NCBI RefSeq assembly: GCF_029633865.1
Contig: NC_079212.1
Coordinates: 149,300,541-149,364,540, forward strand
Reading direction: 5' to 3'
Length of the DNA stretch: 64,000 nucleotides
Origin: Lampris incognitus
Taxonomy: Eukaryota; Chordata; Actinopteri; Lampriformes; Lampridae
Part shown: positions 59,938 to 64,000 of the stretch, in pieces
Layout: every line of letters starts with the position of its first letter
How positions within the stretch are numbered: the first letter of the stretch is position 1
Program-made: the position numbers and the translations under genes
The notes under the pieces: generated by a model
Databases searched by the model: none
The model's input: the letters and a program-made list of their open reading frames with translations, nothing else
What the model was told of the DNA's origin: nothing

Positions 59938-60384
59938 TTAAGGTGTTCAGCAGTCCCATTCTCTCAACGCCCGAAACTGGGGCATAAACATTCACAAAAG
60001 TTAATTTTGGACCTTCATATTGTACCGTGACTTTTAGAATATGACCACCCACTATCTCTTCTACCTCAGAAGAAGAGGGGCTAAAACGCTTAGAGAAAGG
60101 CACACCAACGCCACCACTGTTAGCTAATTTGTGGCTTAGGAAGACCTCCCCAGACCGCTCCTTCTGCCATTCACGGTGTCACGGTGAGTTTCTTGAATAA
60201 AGACCACATCCAACCCCTTCATTTCTACCAACTTGAAGAGAGAAGCTCTCTTCACATCGCTCCTGGCTCCATTTATATTTAAAGACCCTATCTTCAAATC
60301 AGCCATGAAAGGGAAAGAAGTTGTCTCTGCAACAAGAAAAGCACATACAAACAACATGAGGAGAACACATTTTGTCTTAATCAT
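59938..60384 (-). pseudogene. Tx1/L1-like LINE endonuclease start
   Basis: On the minus strand DLKIGSLNINGARSDVKRAS (Asn), MKGLDVVFIQETH (Glu), then after a frame change VGVPFSKRFSP-type text and KLTFVNVYAPVSG (Tyr region). This is the N-terminus of ORF2. The rest of ORF2 is cut off at the SINE junction. Confidence 0.8.
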
Positions 60385-60390
60385 CGACTA

Positions 60391-60738
60391 TTAATTGTGT
60401 GCTTTGACTTTTGTTGTAATTTTCTTGAGTCGGTAAACCTCTCGGTCAGTGAAAGCCCCCTCTTCCTTCCTCAGCCGTGCCACAGACCTGACCAAAGATC
60501 TCAAATTGGGGAAGAACTGTTCAGTTTTAACCGTCCTTTGTCCATTAGCTTCAGTTAAACATTTCCTGATTTTCTCGAGGGGGTAAAAAAAGGTTTCATC
60601 CTCTTGTGATGGCGTCCAGTCACTTTCCTCATCCGATGAATCATCCAACACTTTCTTGGCCTTGGCACCACCCTGCTCTTTGTCAGACATGTTCCTTTTA
60701 CTGTGTTTAGCTGTTGGACCCTTCTCCTCCGTAGACAT
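60391..60738 (-). pseudogene. Tx1-like LINE ORF1 C-terminal part
   Basis: A 115-codon acidic/basic frame (SDEESDWTPSQEDETFFYPL, RKCLTEANGQRTVKTEQFFP, LRSLVRSVARLRKEEG) directly upstream of the ORF2 start on the same strand, as in Tx1-type LINEs. The start used may not be the true one; an overlapping frame (60555-60776) suggests a frameshift. Confidence 0.6.
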
Positions 60739-60904
60739 GTTTTCTCTACCAGTTCCTCACTGACCACACTTTCCACACTCTGACCGCAGTTTGTTTTATC
60801 TTTGTTACATTTCCTTTCCTCTGCCAGCTTACATTTTACTGGTTTCTCTCTGGTCTGGGCCTTGTCGGCATCATTTCAGCTCTTACCTTGGCCCTGTTTC
60901 TCAC

Positions 60905-63900
60905 TCTGCTCCCTGTCCTGACTGTCTGCTCCCTGTCCTGCTCCCTGTCCTGCATGTCTGCTCCCTGTCCTGCATGTCTGCTCCCTGTCCTGCTCCCTGT
61001 CTGCTCCCTGTCCTGCTCCCTGTCTGCTCCATGTCCTGCATGTCTGCTCCCTGTCCTGAGTGTCTGCTCCCTGTCCTGCTCCCTGTCTGCTCCATGTCCT
61101 GCATGTCTGCTCCCTGTCCTGCTCCCTGTCTGCTCCCTGTCCTGCATGTCTGCTCCCTGTCCTGCATGTCTGCTCCCTGTCCTGAGTGTCTGCTCCCTGT
61201 CCTGCATGTCTGCTCCCTGTCCTGCTCCCTGTCTGCTCCATGTCCTGCGTGTCTGCTCCCTGTCCTGCTCCCTGTCTGCTCCCTGTCCTGCATGTCTGCT
61301 CCCTGTCCTGCTCCCTGTCTGCTCCATGTCCTGCATGTCTGCTCCCTGTCCTGCTCCCTGTCTGCTCCCTGTCCTGCATGTCTGCTCCCTGTCCTGCTCC
61401 CTGTCTGCTCCCTGTCCTGCATGTCTGCTCCCTGTCCTGCATGTCTGCTCCCTGTCCTGCATGTCTGCTCCCTGTCCTGAGTGTCTGCTCCCTGTCCTGC
61501 ATGTCTGCTCCCTGTCCTGCTCCCTGTCTGCTCCATGTCCTGCGTGTCTGCTCCCTGTCCTGCTCCCTGTCTGCTCCCTGTCCTGCATGTCTGCTCCCTG
61601 TCCTGCTCCCTGTCTGCTCCATGTCCTGCATGTCTGCTCCCTGTCCTGCTCCCTGTCTGCTACATGTCCTGCGTGTCTGCTCCCTGTCCTGCGTGTCTGC
61701 TCCCTGTCCTGCTCCCTGTCTGCTCCATGTCCTGCGTGTCTGCTCCATGTCCTGCGTGTCTGCTCCCTGTCCTGCGTGTCTGCTCCCTGTCCTGCTCCCT
61801 GTCTGCTCCCTGTCCTCCCTGTCTGCTCCCTGTCCTGCGTGTCTGCTCCTTGTCCTGCGTGTCTGCTCCCTGTCCTGCTCCCTGTCTGCTCCATGTCTGC
61901 TCCCTGTCTGCTCCCTGTCCTGCATGTCTGCTCCCTGTCCTGCTCCCTGTCTGCTCCATGTCCTGCGTGTCTGCTCCCTGTCCTGCATGTCTGCTCCCTG
62001 TCCTGCTCCCTGTCTGCTCCATGTCCTGCGTGTCTGCTCCCTGTCCTGCGTGTCTGCTCCCTGTCCTGCTCCCTGTCTGCTCCCTGTCCTCCCTGTCTGC
62101 TCCCTGTCCTGCGTGTCTGCTCCTTGTCCTGCGTGTCTGCTCCCTGTCTGCTCCCTGTCTGCTCCCTATCCTGCGTGTCTGCTCCCTGTCCTGAGTGTCT
62201 GCTCCCTGTCTGCTCCCTGTCCTGCGTGTCTGCTCCCTGTCCTGCATGTCTGCTCCCTGTCCTGCTCCCTGTCTGCTCCATGTCCTGCGTGTCTGCTCCC
62301 TGTCCTGCGTGTCTGCTCCTTGTCCTGCATGTCTGCTCCCTGTCTGCTCCCTGTCCTGCATGTCTGCTCCCTGTCCTGCTCCCTGTCTGCTCCATGTCCT
62401 GCGTGTCTGCTCCCTGTCCTGCATGTCTGCTCCCTGTCCTGCTCCCTGTCTGCTCCATGTCCTGCGTGTCTGCTCCCTGTCCTGCGTGTCTGCTCCCTGT
62501 CCTGCTCCCTGTCTGCTCCCTGTCCTCCCTGTCTGCTCCCTGTCCTGCGTGTCTGCTCCTTGTCCTGCGTGTCTGCTCCCTGTCTGCTCCCTGTCTGCTC
62601 CCTGTCCTGCGTGTCTGCTCCCTGTCCTGCGTGTCTGCTCCCTGTCCTGAGTGTCTGCTCCCTGTCTGCTCCCTGTCCTGCGTGTCTGCTCCCTGTCCTG
62701 CATGTCTGCTCCCTGTCCTGCGTGTCTGCTCCCTGTCCTGAGTGTCTGCTCCCTGTCCTGCGTGTCTGCTCCCTGTCCTGCGTGTCTGCTCCCTGTCCTG
62801 CATGTCTGCTCCCTGTCTGCTCCCTGTCCTGCATGTCTGCTCCCTGTCCTGCATGTCTGCTCCCTGTCCTGCATGTCTGCTCCCTGTCCTGCTCCCTGTC
62901 TGCTCCCTGTCTGCTCCCTGTCCTGCGTGTCTGCTCCCTGTCCTGCATGTCTGCTCCCTGTCCTGCGTGTCTGCTCCCTGTCCTGAGTGTCTGCTCCCTG
63001 TCCTGCGTGTCTGCTCCCTGTCCTGCGTGTCTGCTCCCTGTCCTGCTTGTCTGCTCCCTGTCTGCTCCCTGTCCTGCATGTCTGCTCCCTGTCCTGCATG
63101 TCTGCTCCCTGTCCTGCATGTCTGCTCCCTGTCTGCTCCCTGTCCTGCATGTCTGCTCCCTGTCTGCTCCCTGTCTGCTCCATGTCCTGCGTGTCTGCTC
63201 CCTGTCCTGCTCCCTGTCTGCTCCCTGTCCTGCATGTCTGCTCCCTGTCCTGCATGTCTGCTCCCTGTCCTGCATGTCTGCTCCCTGTCCTGAGTGTCTG
63301 CTCCCTGTCCTGCATGTCTGCTCCCTGTCCTGCTCCCTGTCTGCTCCATGTCCTGCGTGTCTGCTCCCTGTCCTGCTCCCTGTCTGCTCCCTGTCCTGCA
63401 TGTCTGCTCCCTGTCCTGCTCCCTGTCTGCTCCATGTCCTGCATGTCTGCTCCCTGTCCTGCTCCCTGTCTGCTCCCTGTCCTGCATGTCTGCTCCCTGT
63501 CCTGCTCCCTGTCTGCTACATGTCCTGCGTGTCTGCTCCCTGTCCTGCGTGTCTGCTCCCTGTCCTGCTCCCTGTCTGCTCCATGTCCTGCGTGTCTGCT
63601 CCATGTCCTGCGTGTCTGCTCCCTGTCCTGCGTGTCTGCTCCCTGTCCTGCTCCCTGTCTGCTCCCTGTCCTCCCTGTCTGCTCCCTGTCCTGCGTGTCT
63701 GCTCCTTGTCCTGCGTGTCTGCTCCCTGTCCTGCTCCCTGTCTGCTCCATGTCTGCTCCCTGTCTGCTCCCTGTCCTGCATGTCTGCTCCCTGTCCTGCT
63801 CCCTGTCTGCTCCATGTCCTGCGTGTCTGCTCCCTGTCCTGCATGTCTGCTCCCTGTCCTGCTCCCTGTCTGCTCCATGTCCTGCGTGTCTGCTCCCTGT

Positions 63901-64000
63901 CCTGCGTGTCTGCTCCCTGTCCTGCTCCCTGTCTGCTCCCTGTCCTCCCTGTCTGCTCCCTGTCCTGCGTGTCTGCTCCTTGTCCTGCGTGTCTGCTCCC
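60905..64000. repeat. 9/11-bp module minisatellite, >3 kb, runs off the window
   Basis: Modules TGCTCCCTGTC (11 bp) and CTGCATGTC or CTGCGTGTC (9 bp), mostly joined as 20-bp pairs. Variants include CTCCATGTC, CTGAGTGTC and TCCTCCCTGTC. It stays open on both strands for up to 1002 codons (minus, DREQTGSRTGSRHAGQGAD type). Blocks repeat 1856 bp apart: the rare CTACATGTCC variant at 61661 and 63517, and the CCATGTCTGCTCCCTGTCTG run at 61891 and 63747. It lies just upstream of, and on the same strand side as, the Tx1-like ORF1. Confidence 0.94.

Noticed and set aside
60836..63844. 1002-codon minus-strand open frame (DREQTGSRTGSRHAGQGAD) and the + strand 617-codon frame
   Set aside because: Both lie on a 9/11-bp array that contains no stop in most frames. 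Several overlapping frames are open at once, as expected from composition.

Overview
The window looks like a repeat-saturated piece of a ray-finned fish (teleost) chromosome. It holds one recognisable host gene with vertebrate-style introns, plus Tc1/mariner, hAT, PIF/Harbinger-like, RTE, L2, Rex1-like, Tx1-like, BEL/Pao and Ty3/gypsy elements, tRNA-type SINEs and long CA microsatellites. No bacterial, organellar or viral gene layout is present. The species cannot be named from the sequence alone.

The host gene is rem1, an RGK-family (Rad/Gem/Rem) Ras-like GTPase on the + strand. It has four coding exons: 28789-29137, 42909-42991, 47171-47354 and 54459-54736. All splice sites are GT/AG, the intron phases (1, 0, 1) agree, and the joined frame is 297 residues. 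It starts MTLNT, keeps GDHGVGKTS, the RGK-specific DTWE in place of DxxG, NKSD and ETSA, and ends with the RGK tail SKSCHDLAV. A 5' UTR exon probably starts at 28565, and a non-coding first exon may end at 25944. The last UTR exon carries five copies of a GTTACCATAGCAAC-like motif, several upstream ATGs, and a start codon lying inside a repeat unit.

Layout: 1-5750 holds minisatellites, a MITE, palindromes and a LINE 3' relic. 5750-10570 holds an L2 relic, a gypsy gag relic, SINE pieces and an intact DD38E Tc1-like transposon nested in an older Tc1 relic. 10690-17330 holds a LINE fragment, a Rex1-like LINE, a gypsy integrase relic and a BEL/Pao relic with LTR. 17331-25253 holds an I/Nimb-like LINE split by a nearly intact RTE element (itself hit by a SINE) and expanded by a 54-bp minisatellite. 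25254-28788 is the rem1 upstream region with microsatellites and a Tc1 relic. Intron 1 (29138-42908) carries two gypsy elements and a hAT. Intron 2 (42992-47170) is mostly an ATGATGACAT-type satellite. Intron 3 (47355-54458) carries a LINE nested in a LINE. The 3' flank (54737-64000) holds a MITE-in-hAT nest, a 16/17-bp minisatellite, a Tx1-like LINE 5' region, and a >3 kb array of 9/11-bp modules running off the window.

The only protein likely to work for the fish is Rem1. The DD38E transposase and the RTE ORF are the only long, intact selfish ORFs. Many other long open frames here are low-complexity arrays that stay open by composition and should not be called genes. I see no new enzymatic or defence system. 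The most unusual things are the two minisatellites that appear to have grown out of LINE coding sequence, the repeat-embedded rem1 start codon, and several templated inversions and insertions.
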